Shown in pieces: positions 1 to 10,665 of a DNA stretch of 64,000 nucleotides. The translations under genes and the position numbers were made by a program. Under the pieces are notes generated by a model, which made no database searches, was not told the DNA's origin, and was given only the letters and a program-made list of their open reading frames with translations. Position 1 is the stretch's first letter. Every line of letters begins with the position of its first letter. The stretch is from Ga0077527 sp038316355 (lineage in GTDB: Bacteria; Pseudomonadota; Gammaproteobacteria; Burkholderiales; SG8-41), in NCBI GenBank assembly GCA_038316355.1, contig JBBQAO010000006.1:21201-85200 (forward strand), read 5' to 3'.

Positions 1-309
1 TTTGATCTCAAGGATTTCATGTTCAATCCTCAGGGTGGATTACATGGCGGCATCAGCGCCTTTGTGCTGGATATTTCGATGGGCCACCTGCTGCACCGGA
101 CCAGCGGCGCCGGGACCACGCTGGAAATGAAAGTGCAATACATCAAGGCCGCCAAAGCCGGCCGGCTGACCTGTGTCGCGCGCTTCATCCGCCACGGCCG
201 CAGCATTTCATTCCTGCGCTCGGAACTGACTGATCAACAGGGGGAACTGATTGCCTATGCCACCTCGACCTGGAAGTCATTGAAACCGGTCGCGGCCAAA
301 GCAGGATAA
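1..309 (+). CDS. PaaI-type hotdog thioesterase, 3' part only
   Basis: The reading frame is open from the first base, so the N-terminus lies outside the window. About 102 residues remain. The stretch GGLHGGISAFVLDISMG matches the hotdog-fold PaaI/YbgC acyl-CoA thioesterases, where the H-GG segment packs on the central helix and the Asp nearby serves catalysis. The conserved beta strands that follow (TLEMKVQYIKAA, ARFIRHGRSISFLRSEL) fit the fold. Members hydrolyse acyl- or aryl-CoA in the cytoplasm; the substrate cannot be told from this fragment. A PIN-domain gene follows 3 bases after the stop, so the two are probably co-transcribed. Confidence 0.8.
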   Translation, partial: FDLKDFMFNPQGGLHGGISAFVLDISMGHLLHRTSGAGTTLEMKVQYIKAAKAGRLTCVARFIRHGRSISFLRSELTDQQGELIAYATSTWKSLKPVAAKAG

Positions 310-312
310 ATC

Positions 313-744
313 GTGCTTCGGCTGGTACTCGACACCAACGTCTGGCTGGACTGGCTGGTGTTTGACGATCCCGGCATCTCGACACTGCGGGCGCTAAGCG
401 CTGCAGACAAGGCCGAAATCATCATCAACGCCGAATGTGAAGCCGAACTGATTCGGGTGCTCGCGTATTCATTGCAGCAATGGACGCTGGATGCGCATCG
501 TCAGTCGGCATGTCTCGCAGAATGCCGGGCAGTTGCGCAGTCCATGGATACCAGTTGCGACATCACCCTCCCCGACTGCGCGGACCCTGACGACCAGAAA
601 TTCCTGGTGCTGGCCGCTGGATGCGGCGCGGCCTATTTACTGAGCAAGGACAGGGCTTTACTCGCACTGCAAGGCCGCCGCCCGCCGCTGCCGTTCCATA
701 TCGTGACTCCGGCAGAATTTACCCGGCAACTGGGCGTAAAATAA
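313..744 (+). CDS. PIN-domain protein of the putative toxin family (COG1569-like)
   Basis: The protein has 143 residues with the PIN nuclease fold. The acidic residues expected to hold the metal are visible: D7 in LVLDTN, E45, the DPDD cluster at 91-94 and D113 in SKDRALL. The start is GTG, 3 bases after the previous stop, with AGGA upstream. Proteins of this subfamily are often annotated as toxins of toxin-antitoxin pairs and may cleave RNA. No small antitoxin-like gene lies next to it here: the neighbours are a thioesterase and a dioxygenase. A toxin role is therefore only family-based inference. Confidence 0.8.
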   Translation: MLRLVLDTNVWLDWLVFDDPGISTLRALSAADKAEIIINAECEAELIRVLAYSLQQWTLDAHRQSACLAECRAVAQSMDTSCDITLPDCADPDDQKFLVLAAGCGAAYLLSKDRALLALQGRRPPLPFHIVTPAEFTRQLGVK

Positions 745-795
745 TCCACCATCGACAATCAAGCAACATCATCCGCATTCCAGGAGGAAAAACCA

Positions 796-1677
796 ATGAA
801 TGTGATACCACTGGGCCCGGGATTTGCCGCCGAAATACGCGGCGTCGGCATGGCCGATGTTGCCGCAAGCGATGATATTTATACTGCGGTGCGTGCCGCT
901 TTCGAAGAGCACTCGGTACTGCTGTTCCGCAAACAGCCGATTACCAATGAACTGCAGATGGCATTCTCGGCCCGATTCGGCCCGCTTGAAATCGCCAAGG
1001 CCGCGTCGCGCGGCGAAGGCACACCGTTCAGCATCCTCACCAACGTCGAACCCGATGGCACCTTGGTGACGCCCGGTCACAAGGAAGAACTGCGCGCCAA
1101 GGCCAATCAGCTCTGGCATACCGACAGTTGCTTCAAGATTCCGCCGGCGCTGGCTTCCGTGCTTTCAGGACGCACTGTCGCTTCTACCGGTGGTGAAACC
1201 GAATTCACCTCCATGCGCCTGACCTGGGAGCGGCTCCCGGCGGAAACCCGGCGAAAACTCGACAATGCCTGGGCCTGGCATGACTACGCGCACTCCCGCG
1301 GCAAGATTGCGCCGCAACTCGCTTCAGAACGTGAACGCTCGACCATGCCGCCCGTCTCCTGGCGCATGCGCTGGCGCAATCCGGTGAACAGCCGCGATGC
1401 GCTGTACATTGCATCTCACACCTGCGAGATCGACGGCATGGAGCGCGGTGAAGCGCTGCGGCTGATTGAGGAATTGACCACATTCGCCACACAACCGGAA
1501 CATCTCTACCAGCACCGCTGGCAAGCCGGTGACGTGATCATGTGGGACAACCGCGCCACCATGCACCGCGGCCGGCCCTGGCCCGTAGCCCAGCCCCGCC
1601 ACATGATCCGCACCACGATTTCCGCCACTGATACTGACGGACTCGCGGCCATGTGGCCCGAACGCAGTGCCGCCTGA
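796..1677 (+). CDS. TauD/TfdA-family Fe(II)/2-oxoglutarate dioxygenase
   Basis: A 293-residue cytoplasmic enzyme. The iron-binding triad is complete: H108 and D110 in WHTDSCF and a distal H257 in TMHRGRP; R272 is placed to bind 2-oxoglutarate. The family hydroxylates substrates such as taurine, alkyl sulfates, 2,4-D or related carboxylates with 2-oxoglutarate and O2. The true substrate is not readable from the sequence. A strong Shine-Dalgarno (AGGAGGA) lies 7 bases before ATG. A two-way terminator follows, and the next gene, a solute-binding protein, is on the other strand. Confidence 0.88.
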   Translation: MNVIPLGPGFAAEIRGVGMADVAASDDIYTAVRAAFEEHSVLLFRKQPITNELQMAFSARFGPLEIAKAASRGEGTPFSILTNVEPDGTLVTPGHKEELRAKANQLWHTDSCFKIPPALASVLSGRTVASTGGETEFTSMRLTWERLPAETRRKLDNAWAWHDYAHSRGKIAPQLASERERSTMPPVSWRMRWRNPVNSRDALYIASHTCEIDGMERGEALRLIEELTTFATQPEHLYQHRWQAGDVIMWDNRATMHRGRPWPVAQPRHMIRTTISATDTDGLAAMWPERSAA

Positions 1678-1697
1678 AGCCTGACTGCACTACAAAC

Positions 1698-1727
1698 AAA
1701 AACGCCGCCCGAGGGCGGCGTTTTTTA
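1698..1727. terminator. Bidirectional rho-independent terminator
   Basis: A 10-bp perfect stem, AACGCCGCCC with GGGCGGCGTT, is separated by 2 bases and flanked by an A run on the left and a T run on the right. It can stop the dioxygenase transcript on the plus strand and the Bug protein transcript on the minus strand. Confidence 0.9.
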
Positions 1728-1740
1728 TCAGGCGTAATAC

Positions 1741-2709
1741 TCAGGCCTTGATGCCCACCGCACGCACTACCTTGCCCCATTTGTCGTACTCGGACTGGAT
1801 GAACTTTTTGAATTGCTCCGGCGTGGACGGCGCGGCGTCGGTACCGGCACGTTTGAAACCCTCAATCATTTCCGGTGACTTGAGCAAGGCCGTCGTTTCA
1901 CGGTACAGCTTGTCGATAATGGCTTTCGGCGTACCTTTGGGCACTGCCATGCCCATCCAGAACGTCGCTTCGTATCCCGGCAATCCGGCTTCCGCGATGC
2001 TGGGAATTTCCAGCATTTGCTGCGAACGTTCAGCCGTAGTCACGGCCAGTGCACGCAGGCGCCCCGACTTGTGATGCTGAAGAGCGATGGCTATGCCGGG
2101 AAATCCGATTTTCACCTGCCCCCCCAGCAGGTCCGCTGCGGCCGCGCCGCTGCCCTTGTACGAAATATGGGTGATCTTGATATCCGCCATCGACATGAAG
2201 AGTTCGCCAAACAAATGCTGGCCGCCACCGGTGCCGGAGGACGCCCAGTCCAGTTTTCCCGGCTGGCCTTTGGCCAATGCGATCAACTCCTTCACCGATT
2301 TAACCGGCAGCGAAGGATGAACAATCAGCACATTGGGCGCCGAACCGAATAGCGTGACCGGCACAAAATCCTTCAAGGGGTCATAGGACAGTTTGCTGTA
2401 GACATGCGGGCTGACCACGAAGGGCGTCGCGGTCTGCAGAATCGTGTATCCATCAGGCTCAGCCTTGGCCGCGACTGCAGTACCCAACGCGCCGCCCTGA
2501 CCCGGCCGGTTATCAATGACAAACTGTTGTCCCAGACGCTCCGCAAGTTTGGCCGACACCAGGCGCGTCGGCACGTCCGTCGCACCGCCTGCCGCGAACG
2601 GGATGATCATCCGCACCGGTCTTTCGGGATAACTTTGCGCCACTGCTGCAGACGCCATCATCATGCCGGCCGCAATGCATGCCAGTCCTCCTGCCGTTGC
2701 TTTTTTCAT
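1741..2709 (-). CDS. Bug-family (TctC-like) periplasmic solute-binding protein 1
   Basis: About 322 residues with a Sec signal peptide (MKKATAGG, then a hydrophobic stretch and cleavage near AVAQSYP). The start is the ATG at 2709 because GGAGGAG lies directly upstream; an in-frame GTG 12 bases earlier would overlap that site. The mature protein shows Bug signatures such as RPVRMIIPFAAGGATD and ENRPG-like DNRPGQGG. These proteins bind carboxylates or aromatic acids for tripartite tricarboxylate transporters or act as orphan sensors. No TctA or TctB membrane gene is in the window, so it may be an orphan. It lies tandem to a second Bug gene with its own terminator between them. Confidence 0.9.
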   Translation of the reverse strand: MKKATAGGLACIAAGMMMASAAVAQSYPERPVRMIIPFAAGGATDVPTRLVSAKLAERLGQQFVIDNRPGQGGALGTAVAAKAEPDGYTILQTATPFVVSPHVYSKLSYDPLKDFVPVTLFGSAPNVLIVHPSLPVKSVKELIALAKGQPGKLDWASSGTGGGQHLFGELFMSMADIKITHISYKGSGAAAADLLGGQVKIGFPGIAIALQHHKSGRLRALAVTTAERSQQMLEIPSIAEAGLPGYEATFWMGMAVPKGTPKAIIDKLYRETTALLKSPEMIEGFKRAGTDAAPSTPEQFKKFIQSEYDKWGKVVRAVGIKA

Positions 2710-2771
2710 AATCTCCTCCACCGTTGTTTTTCAAAATCCGGGTGCATGGTAACAACTTGGCCACGATTCGC

Positions 2772-2803
2772 CAAAAAAATGAACGCCGCATTGCGCGGCG
2801 TTC
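2772..2803 (-). terminator. Rho-independent terminator after Bug protein 2
   Basis: On the minus strand a 9-bp stem GAACGCCGC / GCGGCGTTC with a 5-base loop is followed by ATTTTTTT. It sits 30 bases after the stop of the gene at 2833-3801, and separates the two Bug genes into different transcripts. Confidence 0.85.
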
Positions 2804-2832
2804 TTAATCAAGCAATCTGTTGCAGTGCAAAA

Positions 2833-3801
2833 CTAATTGATTTCAGCACCGCTGACCTTGACCACTTTGGCCCATTTGGTCGCCTCGACTTTGAGGAAAT
2901 CGAAGAATTTTTCCGGTGACTCCTGCCAGGCCGGCTCCTGCCCGACTGCCTGCAGGCTGCTGTGCATCTCCGGGGTTTTCAGCACGCGCAGCAGATCGCC
3001 ATGCAGTTTCATCTGGATCTCGCGTGGCAATGCCTTGGGGCCGGACACACCGAACCAGGCCACCATCTCGTAACCCTTGACGCCGGCTTCAGCGATGGTC
3101 GGAACATCCGGCAGCTCGGGGGAGCGCTTCGCGCCGGTGACGCCCAGCGGCCGCAGTTTGCCACTCTTGATGTGGGGCAGCATGCCGGCGATGCCCGGGA
3201 ATGCAACCATCACCTGCCCGCCGAGCAGATCGGCAGTCACCGGACCGCTGCCGCGATACGGGATGTGGGTAATTTTAATGTTGGCCATGCTCGCGAACAA
3301 GGCACCGTTCAGATGCTGGGTGCTGCCGTTGCCGGAAGAGGCGTAATTAATCTGGGCGGGCTTCGCTTTCGCCAATGCAATCAGGTCCTTCACCGATTTC
3401 ACCGGCAAGGAGGGATGTACCACCAGAATGTTGGGCGCGCTGGTGATCTGGGTCACCGGCGTAAAGTCATTCAGCGAGTCGTAAGCCAGTTTTTTATGCA
3501 AGGCCGCGCTGACAAAATGCGTATTGCTGATCATGAACAGGGTATAACCGTCGGGTGCAGACTTGGCCGCGAGTTCCGCGCCTATGCTGGAACCGGCACC
3601 GGGACGGTTTTCGACGATCACCTGCTGCTTGAGCGCCTCTCCCAGTTTCTGCGTCACGATACGGCCAGGCACGTCGGCTGCGCCACCGGCTGAAAACGGA
3701 ATGATCATGCGCACCGGTTTGCCCGGATAGTTTTGCGCTGCAGCCGGCAACGCAACCAGAGCGCCCAGCATTGAAGATAATATATAAACTATTGATTTCA
3801 T
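2833..3801 (-). CDS. Bug-family (TctC-like) periplasmic solute-binding protein 2
   Basis: About 322 residues with a signal peptide (MKSIVYILSSMLGALVALPAAAQ). The ATG at 3801 is preferred since AGAGGGGAA lies 9 bases upstream; a longer frame reaches 3825. The mature part again carries RPVRMIIPFSAGGAADVPGR and VENRPGAGSSIG, typical of the family. It resembles its neighbour at 1741-2709 along its whole length, so the pair probably arose by duplication and then diverged. Ligand unknown; family members bind dicarboxylates, aromatic acids or vitamins. No permease genes are adjacent. Confidence 0.9.
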   Translation of the reverse strand: MKSIVYILSSMLGALVALPAAAQNYPGKPVRMIIPFSAGGAADVPGRIVTQKLGEALKQQVIVENRPGAGSSIGAELAAKSAPDGYTLFMISNTHFVSAALHKKLAYDSLNDFTPVTQITSAPNILVVHPSLPVKSVKDLIALAKAKPAQINYASSGNGSTQHLNGALFASMANIKITHIPYRGSGPVTADLLGGQVMVAFPGIAGMLPHIKSGKLRPLGVTGAKRSPELPDVPTIAEAGVKGYEMVAWFGVSGPKALPREIQMKLHGDLLRVLKTPEMHSSLQAVGQEPAWQESPEKFFDFLKVEATKWAKVVKVSGAEIN

Positions 3802-3949
3802 TGTTTTAAATTCCCCTCTTATCACAACGCTTCATCACAGTGTGACAGCCGCTGATAATAACATTGCAATACCGCACCGCACCGCGGCCGTGCCACATCT
3901 CTGCCATGACAGCCGCAGCATCCACCACAGACCACCCGGGAGACCATCC

Positions 3950-5176
3950 ATGCCTGCACCCGTCAACCTGATTCATTTTCCCGGCGCATTTGGAACGCCA
4001 CTGGCGGCACGCCTCGACCTGCCGGCAACTGCGCCAGTGGCCTATGCCCTGTTTGCCCACTGCTTTACCTGTTCCAAGGACACGCTGGCCGCTGCCCGCA
4101 TCAGCGCTGCGCTGGTCGCCCACGGCTTCGGCGTACTGCGCTTCGACTTCACCGGTCTCGGCGGCAGTGCTGGCGATTTCGCCAATACCAATTTTTCATC
4201 CAATGTCGCTGACCTCGTCGCTGCCGCAAACTGGCTGCGGGAGCACCATCAGGCGCCAAGCGTGCTGATCGGGCACAGCCTGGGTGGCGCGGCAGTACTG
4301 GCCGCAGCCGGTGAAATCGCCGAAGCCGCAGCCGTGGCCACCATCGGCGCACCGTTTGATCCCGGTCATGTTCAGCACCTGCTCGGCCCGGCCACGACCG
4401 AAATCAGCGCCAGGGGCGAAGCCGAGGTCACGCTGGCCGGCCGAAAATTCCGCATCCGCAAACAATTTCTCGACGATCTGGCCGCCAGCAGCAACGGCGA
4501 ACGCATCGCGCATCTGCGCAAGGCGCTGCTGGTGTTTCATTCGCCACGCGACACTCAGGTGGATATCGAGAATGCGGCACGCATCTATGCCGCGGCGAAA
4601 CACCCTAAAAGTTTCGTCTCTCTGGACACTGCCGATCACCTGCTCACCGGCAAGGCCGATGCCGCCTATGTTGCCGCGGTGCTGGCGGCCTGGGCGGGGC
4701 GTTACGTCGGATCAGCCGCTGCAGCGCCTGTGAAGACCGCCGAAACGGGCACGGTCACCGTGGTGGAAACCGGAGAAGGCCGTTTCACACAGGACATCAG
4801 CGCCGGCGCGCATCACTTGCGCGCCGACGAACCAGCGGCCGTGGGCGGCAATGATTCCGGCTTCTCGCCCTACGATCTGCTGCTGGCCAGCCTCGGCGCC
4901 TGCACCGCGATGACCCTGCGCATGTATGCCGAACAGAAAAAATGGCCGCTGGAGCAGGTTAGCGTGAAACTCCGCCACGACAGGATACACGCCGGGGATT
5001 GCGCTGAATGCGAAACCCGTGAGGGCAGGATAGACCGCATTGATCGCGAAATCCGTCTCAGCGGAAATCTGGATGATACGCAACGCACAAGATTGATGGA
5101 AATCGCTGATAAATGTCCGGTGCACCGCACTCTGCATTCCGAAGTGCAGGTCAGGACCAGCACTGCTCAATCCTGA
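3950..5176 (+). CDS. Bifunctional alpha/beta hydrolase - OsmC fusion protein
   Basis: A 408-residue two-domain protein. Residues about 1-255 form an alpha/beta hydrolase with the nucleophile elbow GHSLGG (S110), and with HSPRD and ADH near its end for the Asp and His of a triad. Residues about 265-405 form an OsmC/Ohr domain with both redox cysteines, C318 in LGACTAM and C389 in KCPVHRTL. OsmC domains reduce organic hydroperoxides. The ATG at 3950 is chosen because GGGAGA precedes it; the frame stays open upstream to 3842 but codes non-conserved sequence. The hydrolase substrate is unknown. This domain pair is known in proteobacteria. The gene is monocistronic and faces the GGDEF-EAL gene tail to tail, 4 bases away. 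Confidence 0.88.
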   Translation: MPAPVNLIHFPGAFGTPLAARLDLPATAPVAYALFAHCFTCSKDTLAAARISAALVAHGFGVLRFDFTGLGGSAGDFANTNFSSNVADLVAAANWLREHHQAPSVLIGHSLGGAAVLAAAGEIAEAAAVATIGAPFDPGHVQHLLGPATTEISARGEAEVTLAGRKFRIRKQFLDDLAASSNGERIAHLRKALLVFHSPRDTQVDIENAARIYAAAKHPKSFVSLDTADHLLTGKADAAYVAAVLAAWAGRYVGSAAAAPVKTAETGTVTVVETGEGRFTQDISAGAHHLRADEPAAVGGNDSGFSPYDLLLASLGACTAMTLRMYAEQKKWPLEQVSVKLRHDRIHAGDCAECETREGRIDRIDREIRLSGNLDDTQRTRLMEIADKCPVHRTLHSEVQVRTSTAQS

Positions 5177-5180
5177 TGAA

Positions 5181-7355
5181 TTAGGCGACAGCCAGGGGCA
5201 GACTGGGAGTTTCCTGCAGCAGCGATTCAAACTGACCCTGCGGCAACGGCCGGCTGATCAGGTAACCCTGAATTTCGTCGCAGCCGTTCGCCGCCAGAAA
5301 ATCCAGTTGCTCGGTGGTTTCCACACCTTCGGCCACCACGCCCAGACCGAGACTGTGTGCCAGTGAGATCACGGCTTTGACGATGGTGGCATCGTCGGGA
5401 TCGGTGGCGATATCGCGGACGAAGGTGCGGTCCACTTTCAGGCGGCTGACCGGAAACCGTTTGAGGTAAGCCAGGTTCGAATAACCGGTGCCGAAATCAT
5501 CAACAGCCAGTTGCACACCCAGCCGGTCCAGGGCTTCCAGCGCGGCGACAAAATGCTCCGCGTCGTGCATGACCAGGCTCTCGGTCAATTCCAGTTGCAG
5601 GAATTCGGGCGCCAGGCCACTTTCGTCCAGCACGGCCCTGATCCTGTGGATCAAGTCACGCTGGTGAAATTGGCGCGCCGAAATATTGACAGCCACCTGC
5701 AAGCGGCCAAACCCGGCATCATGCAACTGCCGCGTGTAGCGGCAGGCCTCGCGCAACACCCATTCGCCGAGCGGCACAATAAAGCCGCTTTCCTCGGCCA
5801 GAGGAATGAACTCATCCGGACCGATCATTTGCTCGCCGGGCGGCAACCAGCGCAGCAAGGCCTCCATGCCGATGACCGTGCGTGTGGCCAGATCCACTTT
5901 CGGCTGGTAGTACAGCGCAAATTCGCCCTGCTCCAGCGCCCGGTGCAGCCGCGACTGCAAATCCAGGCGCTGGCGCACCGCGGCGTTCATTTCAGCGGTG
6001 AAAAACTGGATCTGGTTGCGGCCCATTTCCTTGGCCCGGTACATCGCCGCATCGGCATTTTTCAGCAGCGTCGCCGGATCGTCACCGTCGCGCGGATAGA
6101 GGCTGATGCCGGCGCTGCAGGTCACCACGATTTCCTGACCCCGGTCGCGCCACGGCCGGCAGACGGCCTGGATGATGCGCTGCACCGCACCCGTAACCTC
6201 TTCCTCGCCTTTTTCATTGCGCAGCAGGATCACGAACTCGTCCCCGGACAGCCGGGCCACGGTATCGCTGCCGCGCACGCTTTCACACATGCGCTCGGCC
6301 ATGGCCTTCAGCAGGTTGTCACCGGTTTCATGTCCCAGGCTATCGTTGATCAGCTTGAAATTATCCAGGTCGATGAACACCACCGCTACCAACTGGTTAT
6401 ACCGTTTGGCGTGCGCCACCGCCTGCCGCAGCCGATCGCTGAGCAACGAACGGTTGGGCAGCGCAGTCAGCGCATCATGCGTGGCCTGGTGCTCGAGGCG
6501 CTGCTGGTAACGCCGGCTTTCGGTAATATCCTCGACCGAACCCTCGTAATACAGCAGCCTGCCTTCTTCATCCCGGACGGCCCGGCCATTCTCCGAAATC
6601 CAGATCACACTGCCATCGCGACGGCGCACTTCCGAGACGAAATTCTTGATCACCCCGTGCTGCTGCATCTGCCGCACGAATTCGTTGCGTTGCCCGGGAT
6701 TGACGTATAACTGGCCGCCGATATTGCTCAGATTGGCCATCAGGTCCATCGGTGATTCGTAGCCGTAAATGCGCGCCAGGGCGGGATTGGCGCGCAGGTA
6801 TTTGCCGTCAGCGGTGGTCTGGAATATGCCTTCCAGCGCATTTTCAAAAATCCCGCGATAACGCTCCTCAGCCTGGCGCAGCGCATGTTCGGCCACTTTG
6901 TTGCGCGAGACGTCCTGCACGAACCCTTCGATGGCAGTCAGCGTGCCGTCCGGCGCATAAATGCCGATGCCGGCCTCCCATACCCACTTGACCGCGCCTT
7001 CCGCGGTGGTGATGCGATAGTCAACAAAAAATCGGCGGTGGTTCTCCAGTGCATCGCGGATTTCGGCGCGCACCCACTGCCGGTCTTCCGGATGGGTAAT
7101 GACTTCGTATGAAATGCGGTCGTTGCCCACCAGCTCGTCGCGCCGGTAGCCCGTCAGCATCTGGCAGCCGTCACTGACAAACTCCATGGTCCAGTGTTGG
7201 TCGTCACGGCAGCGGTAAACCATGCCATCCAGATTGCTCATCAGCGTCGAGAGCATGCGCTCTTTTTCGCGCAGCACTTCACGCGCTTGCGTCAGCTCCG
7301 CTTCCTGTATGCGGAGCGATTGCAGCAGCAAAGCGGGGCTATCGGTGGAATTCAT
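5181..7355 (-). CDS. PAS-PAS-GGDEF-EAL c-di-GMP signalling protein
   Basis: 724 residues, no membrane segment. A short coiled coil (about 10-40) is followed by two PAS domains (about 40-155 and 165-285), a GGDEF domain (about 290-455) and an EAL domain (about 465-715). The GGDEF motif reads SGDEF rather than GGDEF, with an intact RGSD inhibitory site five residues before it. The EAL domain keeps MEALLRW, the Glu in ELTES, DDFGTGYS, LKVDR and AEGVET, so phosphodiesterase activity is likely. The cyclase may be weak or may serve as a GTP sensor. No clear Shine-Dalgarno precedes the ATG. A 15-bp tandem duplication sits 13 bases upstream. Confidence 0.92.
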   Translation of the reverse strand: MNSTDSPALLLQSLRIQEAELTQAREVLREKERMLSTLMSNLDGMVYRCRDDQHWTMEFVSDGCQMLTGYRRDELVGNDRISYEVITHPEDRQWVRAEIRDALENHRRFFVDYRITTAEGAVKWVWEAGIGIYAPDGTLTAIEGFVQDVSRNKVAEHALRQAEERYRGIFENALEGIFQTTADGKYLRANPALARIYGYESPMDLMANLSNIGGQLYVNPGQRNEFVRQMQQHGVIKNFVSEVRRRDGSVIWISENGRAVRDEEGRLLYYEGSVEDITESRRYQQRLEHQATHDALTALPNRSLLSDRLRQAVAHAKRYNQLVAVVFIDLDNFKLINDSLGHETGDNLLKAMAERMCESVRGSDTVARLSGDEFVILLRNEKGEEEVTGAVQRIIQAVCRPWRDRGQEIVVTCSAGISLYPRDGDDPATLLKNADAAMYRAKEMGRNQIQFFTAEMNAAVRQRLDLQSRLHRALEQGEFALYYQPKVDLATRTVIGMEALLRWLPPGEQMIGPDEFIPLAEESGFIVPLGEWVLREACRYTRQLHDAGFGRLQVAVNISARQFHQRDLIHRIRAVLDESGLAPEFLQLELTESLVMHDAEHFVAALEALDRLGVQLAVDDFGTGYSNLAYLKRFPVSRLKVDRTFVRDIATDPDDATIVKAVISLAHSLGLGVVAEGVETTEQLDFLAANGCDEIQGYLISRPLPQGQFESLLQETPSLPLAVA

Positions 7356-7367
7356 GGCTTGTCGGGG

Positions 7368-7397
7368 AATTGCTGCACCAGTAATTGCTGCGCCTGT
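7368..7397. repeat. 15-bp tandem duplication in front of the GGDEF-EAL gene
   Basis: AATTGCTGCACCAGT is followed directly by AATTGCTGCGCCTGT; 13 of 15 positions agree. It lies 13 bases upstream of the start codon of the minus-strand gene, hence in its leader. Confidence 0.75.
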
Positions 7398-7574
7398 AGT
7401 ATGTAGTTGACAACCATCTGGTTAGCAACAATCATTTCCAGAATTTGCCGGAATACTACGTAAAATCACACACTTTGACTTGAAAAATCCCGCTCCGGCA
7501 TGGCCACCCGCACCGCGACTGTGCCGCAGGCCCTTCAACGGTGCGATCCCGTACCGACACCGGCGCTGACGTGG

Positions 7575-7598
7575 AAAGCCCCGCGGGTGCGGGGCTTT
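7575..7598. terminator. Terminator-like GC hairpin
   Basis: A 10-bp perfect stem AAAGCCCCGC / GCGGGGCTTT with a 4-base loop. The T run is short on either strand, so termination is likely but not strong. It lies 315 bases beyond the clpB stop and may end the clpB transcript. Confidence 0.55.
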
Positions 7599-7912
7599 GT
7601 TACGACCGGTTGCCCGGTGCGGCGCCACCATAGAGCGGCGTCCTTTGATGAATGGCATTACACCACTCCGGATTTGCGCCGGCTGCAGTTTGCGGCTGCC
7701 GCCTTGACAGGCGATACCCGGACGTTTGCCCGGTATCTCGCACGCTGCACATCCTGGTAGCGGATACGCAGTGCTGCTCAACTCTGATTACAGTTCTACG
7801 CCTGCACCTGCCATGCGTCAAAGGATTTCTCGCCCTTTTTTTTCAGTCGTAACCGGCATTATCCGGTGACGCCGGAAAAACAAACGCTTAGCAACTTTAT
7901 CTGCGGTAAAAC

Positions 7913-10513
<2,601 letters not shown>

Positions 10514-10548
10514 TTGAGCCCCATTGCCGGTGAATACGGATAATCACG

Positions 10549-10578
10549 AAATGGGGTGTTATTGCGGGAATTTCAATG
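10549..10578 (-). promoter_or_regulatory. Sigma32 (RpoH) heat-shock promoter of clpB
   Basis: On the minus strand CATTGAAA (10578-10571) is followed after 14 bases by CCCCATTT (10556-10549). The sigma32 consensus is CTTGAAA, 11-16 bases, CCCCATnT. The predicted transcript start is near 10542, leaving a leader of about 30 bases before the clpB ATG. Confidence 0.85.
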
Positions 10579-10665
10579 CGCAGCGCATGGGTATCGCCGA
10601 ATATAAAAAAATATTCAATAAAATCAATTGTTTAATATTTATGCTCGCAACCATCCATTCCGCGT

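Larger units (their letters stand above)
7356..7912. other. 557-bp intergenic region without a supported gene
   Basis: Short open frames on both strands here show no recognisable protein pattern and no good ribosome site. The region holds the promoter and leader of the GGDEF-EAL gene (on the 7356 side, minus strand), a 15-bp imperfect tandem duplication (7368-7397), a strong GC hairpin (7575-7598) and the untranslated 3' side of clpB. No tRNA-like fold was seen. Confidence 0.6.

Noticed and set aside
5511..6710. 399-residue plus-strand frame opposite the GGDEF-EAL gene
   Set aside because: Antisense shadow; composition biased to His, Gln and Arg, and no family pattern.
7422..7781. 119-residue minus-strand frame in the intergenic region
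   Set aside because: Arg/Gly/Cys-rich, crosses the GC hairpin, and shows no conserved pattern or ribosome site.
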